Source of the DNA: Erpobdella octoculata
Taxonomy: Eukaryota; Annelida; Clitellata; Hirudinida; Erpobdellidae
Direction of reading: 5' to 3'
NCBI GenBank assembly: GCA_963978895.1
Contig: OZ022241.1
Coordinates: 18,219,273-18,283,272 of the forward strand
Length of the DNA: 64,000 nt
Below are positions 52,096-63,947 of this stretch, in pieces. Position 1 is the stretch's first letter; each line of letters starts with the position of its first letter. The position numbers and the translations under genes are program-made. The notes below the pieces were generated by a model, which worked only from the letters and a program-made list of their open reading frames with translations, did no database searches and had not been told where the DNA came from.

Positions 52096-52534
52096 AACCT
52101 CATCATAACAAAATAAGTAGCTTGTTCATTGTCTAAACTTATCCGCAACATATTTTCTAAATCAAATATATATTCCTGTGACAATTTGATTCAGCCACAA
52201 AAATTCTCTTCTTCAATGGTATAAAACAGAGTCTGAAATTAACCAAAATAAATGTCTACTTGAATGGTGGCAACAACACAAAAAGTTGGCAAAAAATATG
52301 CTAATACAGTTCTATGTGAACGTTTGTTCTTTGTGTCCTGTGACATAGTGAACAAAAAACAGGCCTCTCTCGATCTAACAAATTTTAAAAACATAAAATA
52401 AAAGCTATATAAAAAACTAAGTTTGTAAAATAAAAATGTTATCTGAAAATATTGCGTTTAAATCACGATTAACTTTTGATTACAATTTTTAATCGTTCGA
52501 TTAACTTTGATTAATATTTTTAATCGTAGAGCAG

Positions 52535-52535
<1 letters not shown>
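52096..52535. other. Gene-free stretch
   Basis: AT-rich; nothing recognised. Confidence 0.5.

Positions 52536-52609
<74 letters not shown>
52536..52609. repeat. (TA)n microsatellite
   Basis: Pure TA between AT-rich sequence and the RT fragment at 52640. Confidence 0.95.
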
Positions 52610-52613
<4 letters not shown>

Positions 52614-52639
52614 TTTACAACTATGGATGCTTTTGGTTT

Positions 52640-52758
52640 ATCTACATTCATGGATCACGAACGCTCTTGATCAAGAATATGCGATTGTCATATTCCTGGA
52701 TCTTTCCAAAGCTTTTGACACTGTTAATCGTCAAATTCTACTTAGAAAATTGAATTAA
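52640..52758 (+). pseudogene. LINE reverse-transcriptase fragment
   Basis: Translates as 'YAIVIFLDLSKAFDTVNRQI', RT motif A with its catalytic Asp, followed by a stop. Only this fragment remains, bounded on the left by a (TA)n tract. Its sequence differs from both longer LINEs here, so it is a third element. Confidence 0.75.
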
Positions 52759-53897
52759 TTTCACTTATTGCACAATAATACTTAGGCAGTCCTTTTTAGC
52801 TAGAAGAACTTAATTTGGATCTGACCTAAGATTTTACTGCTAATAACTGTTAGTTACAGCTGCTGTGAATGTTTTAATGCATTTCATCGAAGTTTTTTTC
52901 AGTGTTTTGTTTTATTTGTTGAAAGTTAAAAAGTTAAAGTACATTCATTTTTTTAGTGCCACTTACTGAACAGACCAGCGGCTATTTTACAAGGTTGGCA
53001 GCTTGCAGATAGGACCAGCGGCGTTATCTCAATGACCACATCTTGTTTAGATACATTAAAAATACTTTTAAACGCATAAGGTCGCCATGTTTAAGGGTGG
53101 GGTGTCTCACACCCCAGGTTGACAAAATGTGCTGCAATATAAGGTTGATGACATAGGGCTTAATTAAATTACTGCGGTAATTTTGCTTTTTCCTGCATTT
53201 ATGGTTCCACATGTAATTATTTGCAGGGGTTTGTTTTCTATGATTCTGAGCAGAATAATAATAATAATAGCTAGGGCCCTAGAGCCCCAACAAAGTACGT
53301 TGTCTGGGCCAAGTTCTTCCTCTCGATGGACCTGTGGCGGAGATAATAGCGATGGTGGTTGGAATGGCATTGAGAACTGGTCGCCACAAGCACCTCTACA
53401 AAAATAAGAAATAATTTTGAGTTTCTTCAGTGCAAAAACGGGTTTGCTACTTACCATGATTAAAAATAGTCATTGCAAGATGCATGTTTTTCAGTCATAA
53501 TAGAGCTTTGATAGCGGTGCCAGAATTTAGCACAGCGTATTTTAAATGATGTTGCACAAAACTCTGAGGTCTGTGCTCCAAGAAACAGTGACAAGTTTTT
53601 TTTTTCATTTCCGATTCTTGAAATTTTTGACGTAGACGCTTTTTCCAGCAGTTGTTGAGATCTTTGAAGGCATTTGAAACGACAATCACTTTTCATCTCT
53701 TATAAACACGTTGAATACATACAACAGTGTTTGTATGTAGTGTTTCGTAATTGTATTTATAAAATTTAAGTGAATTTTTATAGAGCTGTAAACATGTGAC
53801 TGAACGTTGGATATTGAGAATGGCTGGAAAGTATTGTTTTTTTCATATAGCAAAGCACTTCCTATTGCAGATAATATAATTTGATCCTAGGTATAAA
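52759..53897. other. Gene-free stretch
   Basis: Several short overlapping frames on both strands (53164-53696), none with motifs I recognise. Confidence 0.5.
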
Positions 53898-55326
53898 TCT
53901 ATATATATAAAAGAACATGTCCTGACTGACTGACTGATAATCAACGCCGAGCTCAAACGCCTCATCCTAGGAACGTGAAATTTGGAACTTATATTACTTT
54001 TATTGCGTAAGCATCCACTAAGAAAGGATTTTTGAAAATTTTGCTCCTGAGGGGAAGAAACTGGAAAATAATTTTTTTTTCTAAAACAACGTATATCTCG
54101 AAAACCAAAAATGAAAAGATTTTGAAATTTGGTATATGGATTCTTCTTGAAAAATAAAAAGTTACGTGTTTCACCATTTTTTGAAAATTCGGTTTCCCGG
54201 ACCTCAAATGTGGGTTGGAAAATTGGGTTATTTGGTTTTTAAAGTATCTGCTACTCAAAAACTGTCAATGCTACAGGAGTGAAAATTAGTATTTAGTTTC
54301 TACTCCAAAAATAATGAAATACGTGTTTTAGCATTTTTTGAAAATTTGGTTTCCAGGACTTCAAATATGGGGTGGAAAATAGGGTTATTTGTTTTTTTTA
54401 AAGTAACTGCTACTCAAAAACTGTAAATACCACAGATGTAAAAATTAGTATTTAGTTTCTATTCAAAAATTAAAATATACGTGTTTCACCATTTTTTACA
54501 AATTTGGTTTCCAGGACCTTAAATGTGGGGTGGACAATAGGATTACTTGGTTTTTAAAGTAGCTGCTACTCAAAAACTGTGAATGCTACAAAAGTAAAAA
54601 TTAGTATTTAGTTTCTACTCTAAAAATAATGATATACGTGTTTCACCATTTTTTGAAAATTTGGTTTCCAGTACTTCAAATGTGGGGTGGAAAATAGGGT
54701 TATTTGCTTTTTAAAGTAACTGCTACTCAACAACTGTAATTGCTACAGATGTAAGAATTAATACTTAGTATCTACTCAAAAAAAAAAGATATACGAGTTT
54801 CACCATTTTTTAAAACTTTGGTTTCCATGACTTCAAATGTGGGGTCAAAATAAGGGTTATTTGATTTTAAAATAACTGCTACTCAACAGTTGCAAGCTTT
54901 ACAGATGTAAAACTTAGTATTTTGAGGTTTTGTGCCGGTTAAAAGTAGCTGAGTCCAGTTTATCACCGGTCGGGCCAAGCCGTTATTTTAGGGTCTTTTT
55001 ACGGGCCAGGCTAAATCTTAAATCAAGGTGGTACGGGCCGAGGTTTTTCACTAAGCATATAGACATTTTCGTGATTTTAGGGTCTTCAGACGGGCCGAGC
55101 CAAACCTAAAGTCAAGGTGGGACGGGCCGAAGTTTTTCATCAAATATATAGAATTTCTAGGCCTGTAAAAACGGGCCGGGCCCAAATTAGACGGGCCGTG
55201 CCGGGCCAGGAATTTTGGTTTTGAAACGGGCTGGGCCAAGTTGTCGACGGGCCGAGCCGACACCTATGGATGCACGGTTCAAATTCTCTAATTTCATGCG
55301 AGCGAAGCCGCTACGGGAACTGCTAC
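53898..55326 (+). mobile_element. Helitron with internal 157-bp satellite, copy 2 (mutated 3' end)
   Basis: It begins TCTATATATATAAAAG after A and shares about 200 bp nearly identical to copy 1, including 'cctcatcctaggaacgtgaa'. Five satellite units follow, spaced 157-158 bp (54191, 54348, 54506, 54663, 54820), then the GC-rich 'acgggcc' module and the 3' region 'gcgagcgaagccgc'. The terminal CTAG is CTAC here. It is shorter than copy 1 because it has fewer satellite units and lacks the higher-order duplication. Confidence 0.82.
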
Positions 55327-55359
55327 TGTATATATATACGACCTAATCTTTATTCAGTA

Positions 55360-55615
55360 CTAGCGGGGTTACCCGGCGTTGCTCGGGGTTTTCAGAGGTA
55401 TTGTTATCGTTTTTCCCTCTTGCTCGCGTTTCCTTCCCCGCTTTCTCGTTCCCGCTTGCTCTCCCGTTTGCTTTCCCGTTCCCGCTCACGTTTCCTCTCC
55501 CGTTCCCGCTCATTCTCTTTTCCATTCTTTCATAACTTCTTTTAGCCCATAAAACGTAAAATAGATTTGCTTTTAAACGTTGTTACGTAAACTAAATTTG
55601 AATTTTATTACGCAA
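55360..55615 (-). mobile_element. Helitron 3' part, minus strand, interrupted by another Helitron
   Basis: The minus-strand 3' terminus ends CTAG at 55360-55363 with a hairpin 'ccgagcaacgccggg'. The C/T-rich tract and the conserved 'acgtaaactaaatttgaatt' then lead to 55615, where the next Helitron is inserted. Its remaining 5' part should continue after 56346 but I could not define it. Confidence 0.65.
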
Positions 55616-56265
55616 CTAGCGGGGTACCCGGCATTGTCCGAGATTTTTAGAGGTTTTTCTAATGCTTGTCTCTCTCGCTCCCGTTTCCTTCCCGCTCTCG
55701 GTCGTTTTCCCGTTCCCGGTTGCTTTCCTAATCCCGGTCGCTTTCCCGTTCCCTGCCGTTTTTTCGCTCTCGTTCGCTTTCCCGCTCCCGGTCGCTTTCT
55801 CGATCACGGACGCTTTCCCGATCTTGGTCGGTTTACCTTTCCCGCTCTCAGTTACGTTTTCGTTCCCTCTTGTTTTCCCGTTCCAGTTTCCGCTCATTTT
55901 CTAATTCCCGTTTCCGCTCGCTCTCCCGCTCCGCTCATTTTGTGACCGATTTCAATTTTTTTTCACTAAAACCTTCCTCAATTGACTCTCAAGCTAGTGT
56001 AAAAATTGCATTATGATTAGATGAATGGTGTAGCAATGCATAAAAGACTTACACACACACACATAATCTAATTTTTATATATGTAGGTTATTTCTGATGG
56101 TCGTACAGAATTTAGCTTGAGCCGGGGGATCGGAGTAGGGAGTCCAAACTTTTTCAATATTCTTACCCTGTATGAGAACTACCTCCTGGCCAAATTTCAT
56201 CAAGATCGCTCCAGCGGTTTAGATTTCTATAAGAGACAGACCCAAAAACCCGCAAACTCACAGAC

Positions 56266-56346
<81 letters not shown>
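55616..56346 (-). mobile_element. Complete non-autonomous Helitron, minus strand, nested in the previous one
   Basis: Read on the minus strand it is A|TCTATATATA ... CTAG|T: the 5' end is at 56346-56345 and CTAG at 55619-55616, with host A at 55615 and T at 56347 on the plus strand. Just inside the 5' end are a (TA)n tract (56275-56344) and 'ccgctggagcgatcttgatg', common near Helitron 5' ends. The 3' end has the hairpin 'cggacaatgccggg'. The C/T-rich interior matches the family at 13433. All 731 bp are accounted for, with no coding capacity. Confidence 0.85.
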
Positions 56347-56613
56347 TAAATGTTTATATTTACGACCTACTCCTATTGAGGCTTGGATTCGACTCGCGGT
56401 AATCGGAGTCAAGCAAAGTGGAATTAGTCTTAAACTTGTTAATTTATACTATAAAACTATAAATATATTAATGTGGAATGCAACGTCCTGCAAAACAAAA
56501 GCTGACGAAAACATATTTATTAAGTTTAATTATCAATTAAATTATCAAGTAGAGACAATAAAAAACTACGCGCATAATAGTTATAACAAAAATGAAAGAT
56601 CTGATGAAAGATA
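56347..56613. other. 3' flank of paralogue B
   Basis: AT-rich; on the minus strand this would hold the 3'UTR. A plus-strand frame of 166 codons that runs through it from the Helitron is an artefact. Confidence 0.4.
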
Positions 56614-57865
56614 TTAATTTTTTTCAGAAAGTGTATTAGACGTCCTGACAGTTGTTACTGATTGAGCAGTTAAAAACTGAGATAGGCTTCTTCTTACAGA
56701 GTCGGTTGTTGTTTTAGAAGGAGAAACCATTGCCGGTAGAATAGTAGTAGATGCATTTTTGAGATATTTTTGTTTATTTTGGCATAATTTTTCTGGATTA
56801 ACTTTTTCTATGTTATCATAAGAATTTTCTGAATTGAAATCTTTATTGTTGAGAAATGGAAGTTCGTGTTCATCAAACCGCTGACCGGCAAAGAAGTGGC
56901 CCACGCTGTCTAACAACTCACCATTGCAAGAAATTAAATCAAGCCGGTCAACTTCTAACCGCTTGGACAGTTCATTTAGGTAATCAACTACAAACTGATC
57001 TTTTTTCAAATTTGGACTGCCCGGCAAAAACCACTTTCTTACCAGTTGCTCAAGTCCAGGATTCAAGTATGGATTTTTCATACCTAACTTCTCAATTTTG
57101 AATTTCACTACGTCAAGTGAGACGTTACTGTTTCCTTCGCTAATATTTTTATTCAAAACTGATTGAATTGTTCGATCCATCAGCACTTTAAGCATTTTGG
57201 CATTTCCACCCCACATTCCTCCAGGAAATGATTGCTGCAATAAATCAGGATGGTCCCTGATGACGTGGAGAAAAGCAGGCATTTTTGAGTTTGAGTTTTG
57301 TTGAGACGAAGCATCGAGACCAATAAAAGAACCTATAAATTCAGCTAAACCTGATAACGACAATAAAGAATCTGAAGGCTTGAAGCGGCGATTGAAATTT
57401 TCAATCCAATTTTCAACAACTACTGACTCTATTTCTGTCAATCGAGAATCAACATTTCTTACGAGTAACCATTCCACTTTTTCGTCCATGATTGCCAAAT
57501 TACGCCATTTCTGCGGTTTTATGTCTCGAACTAATTCATGTTTTACTAACTTTATTTCTGCACCCAACAATTTCAAACGTTTCAAAAGTCGTCGCGACAC
57601 TTTTAGAGAAGTAACGTTTGCTGGTCTATGGTCGTGAAGGTCAATGTCATCCGTTGTAGGGGTTCTTAAAGTATCAGGTTCAATACTTGAACTGCTCACA
57701 TAAAATCGAAGTTTCCATGTTGGAAATAATATCCTGACCAGCTGAGCATTTCTTATGGCACCCCATGTATGTCTTGGATTTGAGCCAAACAAAGACATAG
57801 AAATTACACGTGTTCCATCTGGTTTCAATTTTTTTTGGGAATTTTTTTCCACTAAGCGAAGATAC
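56614..57865 (-). CDS. Two-domain glycosyltransferase-like protein B, exon 4 (C-terminal domain)
   Basis: Acceptor 'tatttttcag' ends at 57866; the exon enters in phase 2, completes an Arg codon and encodes 416 residues to the stop. Motifs are as in A: 'KPDGTRVISMSLFGSNPRHT', 'WLLVRNVDSRLTEIES', 'HVIRDHPDL', 'GMWGGNAKML'. The first part (to about 57400) is nearly identical in DNA to A; from there the two differ at most positions while keeping the same motifs. The Thr-rich tail of A is much shorter here. Key motifs are intact and there is no stop or frameshift, so this is a functional-looking paralogue. The role is inferred as in A: a Golgi/ER-luminal glycosyltransferase-like enzyme. Confidence 0.82.
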
Positions 57866-57914
57866 CTGAAAAATAAAACTTTTTCTTATTCAACTCTTAA
57901 AACATCGTAAATAT

Positions 57915-58114
<200 letters not shown>

Positions 58115-59194
58115 TGACTCACTCGCTCACTCACTCATTCACTCCGGAACGCTCGCTTTCTATTTCTTTTTCTACAAAAAACTATACTCAAAAGTTCTAT
58201 TTATTAGCTCATCATCAAAAAATTATAAGAATTTATTAATTCTTGTTGTAATCAAAGGCGGCGATTGCGGCGGGATGGACGGGACAGTATATGCATTAAC
58301 TCCGCCTTGCTTTTGCACACCAGCCCCTAGCCTGGATAAAGGAGGGACAGTTAAAAGGATCAAATATGATCTACGACAAGAAGCACTCAAGTGCTTCATA
58401 CATACAGCCATTTCAGTCTTAAAACCCCTGGTTTAAAGGACTATAAGCTATTATGAAAAAAAGTATAGGCATTGTTCCCCGCCTAATAATAGCTCAAAAA
58501 ATCTTACAAATTCACAGCTGCAAATAATTAGTCTAATAAATCAATAGCATGACTCAGTCAAGAATAAACGCAACTGCAATTTGTCATGTCCATCAGAACC
58601 TCTTGGATGACGTCGACCAATTGGTGGCAAAATTCGTCAGTCGGTCAAATAATAGGAAAGCGGTTTGGACACGGTGCTTTTAAATGAACATCACATTTTT
58701 TTGGCTGTACTGTTTAGTGTTTTTATCTTTTGTCCATCCTCTCTCTTTTCTCACTCTTTTTCTCTCTATCTCTTTTTTCGTTATTTCTCTTACATTAAGT
58801 TTTGTATATAAAACTATCCTTCAAAGTTTTTGTTTTAAATTGTTTATATATACGGGAAGGAAAGAGAAAAAGTAAATCAATGAGAAAGAAAATTTGCTTT
58901 TCTACAAAAACACCTGCAGGTGGTGCCCATGGTGGGAAAACGTGGTATTTTTATTTAAAAAATAATCTTAAAACTCACCTACGGCAAGAAAAACTTCAGA
59001 AAATTTACTGGGGTAATACTCTCGGACCCCCATATAAATACAGAGAAGAAAAGCAAACAAATGATCTCCCAATATTTAACATGAATCGCCGCCCCTTGTT
59101 GTAATTGTTGTTTGTGTTGGAACAGTTTTTAGTATATGGTTTTAATAAATGTACTTAATTTTAAAACTCCTTAATTGTATTTACATTTTCCATA

Positions 59195-59345
59195 GCTCGG
59201 GGTTCGGGTTTTAGCTTTTCAAAACTCTGGGTTCGTGTATAGGTTTCAATTTTTGCAAAAATTCGGGTATTCAAAATTCAGAGTATTCAAAAAAGACCAA
59301 GTAGTATCGAACTTTAGGTTCGGGTCGGGTACCCGTGACATCCTT
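59195..59345 (+). repeat. GGTTCGGG-type repeat with transposon-like end
   Basis: Degenerate 'gggttcgggtttt' words like those at 29052-29220, closing with 'ggttcgggtcgggtacccgt' 'gacatcc'. On the minus strand this reads 'GGATGTCACGGGTACCCGAC', the form of a MITE terminus. The other end was not located. Confidence 0.5.
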
Positions 59346-59467
59346 AACGTCTGTTTGCAAATTTAGTTCGCCAATTTCTATAAATGTATATGACGTTGCT
59401 ATTGAACATTCAATCAGGCAACTCATCAGCAACAAAACACCTCAAATACATAAAAAGAGGTACTTAC

Positions 59468-59535
59468 CTTTCCAGTGTCTTTTTATCTCTGTTCAGTTGG
59501 TCTTCTAATTTCTTCGCAACTCCCCAATCTTTAAC
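59468..59535 (-). CDS. Glycosyltransferase-like protein B, exon 3
   Basis: Sixty-eight bases between the acceptor 'gtcacttggcag' and the donor GTAAGT, phases 0 and 2, encoding 'VKDWGVAKKLEDQLNRDKKT' plus two residues. Same length and phase as exon 3 of A, with about two thirds of residues identical. Confidence 0.87.
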
Positions 59536-59871
59536 CTGCCAAGTGACAAATTATACGCAATGAAATAAAGTGGAGATTTTTAGATAGTTTTTTTAATACG
59601 GAAATTCATTAATTTTATTATTAACGAGTAACGGCAGATTGAGAAAGTGATGTTAATTGTTGTCTCACTTCAATTGTTCAAAACATTTTAGCGTTCAAGA
59701 AAGATGTGCTTAAACACATTTTTAAACAATTTTACACAAAATTTACAAAAACCAAACGTCATACACTGCACACCTTGTTTGCTTACGAGCGTGAGAGAAT
59801 TAATTGTCTAGGACGTACATAATATACAGATTGTTTAAAATATTAAAATAATAATTCTTGGCGTAGGTTAA

Positions 59872-59894
59872 TAATAATAATAATAATAATAATA
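59872..59894 (+). repeat. (AAT)n microsatellite
   Basis: Eight ATA/AAT units in the intron. Confidence 0.9.
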
Positions 59895-60423
59895 GTAACA
59901 GTAGGTAAATAGACCCGTAAAATAAATACAGACGACAAAATCGCAGACGCGGAAGTATTTTTGGAAGAAAATGTTGCATTAAATAGAAAAGTTAAAAGTC
60001 TACTAAAACAATCAAGAGTTAACGATGAATGAAAAAGATTGATTTTTCACCAGAATATTCACATTTCAAGAAAACGTTGAATTTAAAATAAGTGGAGACA
60101 TAAGATTCTATTTACAATCTGCATTTATATCATCCGGAAGCGTTTTCACTTACCAATTGTTTAAAAAAATCGATAAATTACGAGCTAGCAGCACCACTAA
60201 ACGACATGCTTGAACGTGCCAATACTTTGCAAAGAAATATATAGTTTAGGGGCGACCGGGCCTGTATGTTACAATTTTAACAAATTTCGCAATAAAATTG
60301 TTAACTTTAATACAATCATATCCATACATTTTTTATGTATTTTGCATTTAATTAGTCACGTACTACGACCTAAAAACTGATTTTTCATTTAAGATGTTTA
60401 AAAAAAATAATTATTTCTATCGG

Positions 60424-61980
60424 CACTGGCGGATCTAGCCAACTTTTGAGGGAGGCAAGTTTGAGGCAAAATAAAAAATATTAGTACAGTTTTCAGAACC
60501 GTAAAGGTTCTATTTTGAAGGGGTAGGGGCGTTATTTGGCGACGCTGGGGTCCCTTAAAAACTTTTTTTAATGTTTTGGAAAAAATATCTACGACGTTTT
60601 TAAAAAATCGGAAAAGTACTTAAAATTACTTTTCTCGGTCATCAGCTATTTTGAAAAGAAAAACAGTATAATTTTTTTAAACATTTTTGGAAAAGTACCT
60701 AAAAATATCTTACTCCTCCGCTCATCAGCTATTTTGAAGAGAAGGGTTTAACATTATGAGGGTACAATTTTGAAATATGTAGGTTTTTAAAACAGTTTGC
60801 CCCCTCCCCGCCCGTGATTTTTTTTGAAATAACTCTCCTAAGGGGAGGAAAAAATCTATCTTCCAAATCAACTTTTGAAGAATTCTTTGAAGACGAAAAG
60901 GTGAATAATGTTAATATCTTTTGTAAATAAAGGATAAAAACAATCAAGAACAGTGCGGTCATCATCTCTGTGTCCTTTGAGTGAAATATTCTGAATTTCG
61001 GCAATTTAGTGGTTTCAACAATGGGTGCAAACGCTTTTCTATCTGCAACACTTGCTGTGTTTTTGTGTGTGAGTTAACATAACATAGACATCAACGCGTG
61101 TTTTAGTTTGTTGCATGAATTCAAGTGCTAAAGCTGCATTTGTGACGTGAACACTAAACAGTTTGAGAAGATCCAGTGCACTATTATAGCCAATAAGGTT
61201 TGAGAAATTCGTCAGAGAACGGGTTTACCCATTCTTTGACCATAGCACGCATGGGACACACCAAAGAGTACAAAGAATGAGTACAAAGCTCCAATTTTAT
61301 CAGAATATTTTGAAATAGCGAGCCACTTGTGTTGCAGAAGATTTTCGGAGTTGAGGGCCCTACATCCACTTTTGATCTTCTGATTTTCTATCCATTAAGC
61401 CAACTTGACATTGACTGATTTTGGGGGCAAGGGGAGGGCATTGCTGGAACGTGCAACTTAATGTGGAAAATATTCCATGGCTTTCCCACTTAAAAATTCA
61501 CGGTTACGGCCCACCTCCAACTATCCTCCCTGTCATCAGCTTTTTTTATAATATCCCCGGTCATTAGTTTTTTGACAGGAAAAGTTTAGCATTTTGATAA
61601 AAAAAGGGCCCCTTCAACATGTTGCCCCACAAGGTTTTGCTGAAATGAAGTTCCTGCTTAACATTATTTATATACATATCTTAACATTATTTATATACAT
61701 ATCTTTTGGTTTTCACGAGCCGTTGTTACGTTTTGTTTTATTTTTTAATATTTCGCTTCCACTTTATAGGAGACTTTAGATATGGACGCGAGAAAAATGC
61801 TTGATTATTTAGCATTTTACACATTTACTTATGCAAGAATTCTTTTAGAAACATTTCATTTTGGCTTGCTTTTTCATAGGCTTTTTAATTTTTGAATTTG
61901 GTTCCAAAGAGGGGGGCTAAAGTCTATTGACAAAATGTGAGGGGCCATGGCCGGACTGCCTCCCCCTGGATCCGCCAATG
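60424..61980. mobile_element. hAT-like non-autonomous element, 1.56 kb
   Basis: Termini CACTGGCGGATCTAG (left) and CATTGGCGGATCCAG (reverse complement of right) match at 13 of 15 bases. The flanking octamers TCTATCGG (60416-60423) and TCTATAGG (61981-61988) match at 7 of 8, a credible 8-bp duplication. The interior repeats the module 'gtcatcagctattttgaa' (60639, 60722, 61531, 61558) interspersed with 'cccctcc' words; there is no transposase frame. It sits in intron 2 of paralogue B. Confidence 0.72.
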
Positions 61981-61988
61981 TCTATAGG

Positions 61989-62822
61989 CATCCAACTGTA
62001 ACAAACAATTCCGTGACCGAGATTGTTTGTCGCACAAGCCGGGGTTGAAAGTTACAAGTATCAAACATGCATTTAAAATGAAAAAAACTATGAGTAATGA
62101 ACAGAAAGTAAGAGTCGTGTGATGGGATTCACAGTTAGCATCAGTTGTGAAACATAGTAGTCATCGCCATCCGTGCATTCTGTATGCGACCAGCTGTTCC
62201 AGTTGATGCATCGAATCCAGTCCTTTGTCGAATGATTCGCTGCAAACCATACAGGACGTTCTGTCACTGCCTGCAACTGATTTTGATGTTTTTTTAGCTT
62301 TGCTTAGTTTCTTACTTGTCTTACCCTTTTTTGTTGCTATGAATGCATTTTTATTAATTACATTGATTCTTCGGGTTCAATGGTATAGAAACAGTAGGCT
62401 CATTTTTTTCTGTTGTTAAAGCATTCTTGAATGGGTTATCAGTCAGAATAGCAAAACTGCACTTACGTTTGTCTTCACTTGTTTTTCTTGGCTCAGCAGT
62501 CAGAAATGGTCGTATTTCTTCTGGTGATGTGTGGTGCATTATTGTTAGAGTAAAACCTTTAACTGGAGTTTGTGTGACATCCGGGAAATTTTAGGAAACT
62601 ATTCAAGACAACACACAATCAACTTCTGTTCCAATACTATTCACGGCACTTGATGTCATCTGATCGTAATCAAGGGGCCTAGTTATCAACTAAGCTGCTT
62701 GTGACAGCTTGTAACAAACAACCCCGATCCGACATGCACTATTTTAAAATTATATATAACTAGACAGCAAAATAAAGCACACAACCTGCGTTGCACTTCT
62801 TTTTAGTTTAAAATATATGCTA
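61989..62822. other. Intronic gene-free stretch
   Basis: Short frames on both strands without motifs; nothing recognised. Confidence 0.45.
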
Positions 62823-62956
62823 CTAGCGGGGTACCCGGCGTTGCCCGGGATTTTTAAAGGTTTTTCTAAATAATAAACTTATATTAATCCAAAAAATGTA
62901 TCCGAAGTTCATCGTAATTTTAAAACATCCGTCCTTGGGACGGGCAAAATCACTAG
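62823..62956. mobile_element. 134-bp piece with Helitron 3' termini at both ends
   Basis: The left end, read on the minus strand, is hairpin CCCGGGCAACGCCGGG + TACCCCG + CTAG followed by T. The right end, read on the plus strand, is hairpin CCGTCC-ttg-GGACGG + 'gcaaaatca' + CTAG (62953-62956) followed by T. They are two different Helitron 3' ends facing outwards. Confidence 0.6.
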
Positions 62957-62963
62957 TAATTAA

Positions 62964-63303
62964 ATAGTGGGGTTACCCGACGTTGCCCAGGGTCTTAAGA
63001 GATTTTTTATCGTTTTTCTATCTGGCTCCTGTTTCATTTCCCGCTCCATCTTACTCTCCTGCTCCTTCTCGCTCTCGCTCTCCCTTTTCCGCTCCCTCTC
63101 CTTTCCCTCTCACTCTCCTTTTTCCGCTAATTCTCCCGTTGCCTCGCTCGCTATCTCGCTCTCTCGTTCCCGTTCCCGCTCGCTCCCACGCACTTTCCCA
63201 ATCCCGTTCGCTCTTCTGCTCTCGCTCGCTCTCCCGCTCCTTTTCTTTCTTTCTCTCCTTCCTAACTTTTTGCCCATAAAACGTAAAATAGATTTGCTAA
63301 AAG
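62964..63303 (-). mobile_element. Helitron 3' part of the C/T-rich family, minus strand
   Basis: The 3' terminus has 'cctgggcaacgtcggg' and ATAG-for-CTAG at 62964-62967. The C/T-rich tract (63030-63260) and 'cccataaaacgtaaaatag' (63271) match the family at 13433 and 55360. Open frames in the C/T tract are artefacts. Confidence 0.62.
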
Positions 63304-63947
63304 CTGCCTGACAGCCAGTTAAGCATCATGTTGTGCAGTTTGTGTCAGGAAATGTTCAATCGACTGGTTATTGAGATAATTGAGATCAGTGTTTGTTTTT
63401 GAGTGATTAAAAATTTTTGCTAGATTGGTTAAATTTCTTATCAACATTTGTTCGTTTTATATAGACCGAATTTGGTTTATAATTATTTAGACCAGATACT
63501 TGAGTCTCGAAGAGTTTTTTTTAAGATAAACAGAGCGTCGTCAGTAACCAAAACTCAACTAAATTAAATTCTATTTCTTCTGTTTTACAAAAACTAGAAT
63601 GGTCATATTTTGAATACTCCAACTACTATTAATAAAAGAATTATTTTATTCAGGAAATGAAATTCCCGTTTGATGTTATTTGTTCAATAAAAACAAACAA
63701 TTTTTAAGTGTATTACTATAATAAAGTTGACTCTATAATGGTAGAAAGGTAAATAATAACTACAATGACTTTGACTAAAAGTGATTAAACTATTCTTGTG
63801 TATATAAAAATGTATCTCTTTGACAGTTTTTTGTAAGTTAAGAATGAAGCATGTTACAATGTTAAAAATGGACCAAAATCGAACTCAATTTAGAGCCATT
63901 AAAATATCTTATTACTATTGCTTTAAGAAAATTAGCAAAAAACTCAC

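Larger units (their letters stand above)
59536..63947 (-). other. Intron 2 of paralogue B
   Basis: Phase 0, 4.4 kb, against only 161 bp in A (40489-40329). The growth is explained by the hAT-like element at 60424-61980 and the Helitron fragments at 62823-63300. The donor is GTGAGT at 63947; the acceptor ends at 59536. Confidence 0.7.

Noticed and set aside
53160..53696. Several overlapping frames of 60-97 codons on both strands
   Set aside because: Mutually overlapping, no motifs, no splice or promoter context.
58684..59104. Two overlapping plus-strand frames, the first hydrophobic
   Set aside because: They lie in intron 3 of paralogue B on the opposite strand, T-rich, with no signal, motif or splice support.
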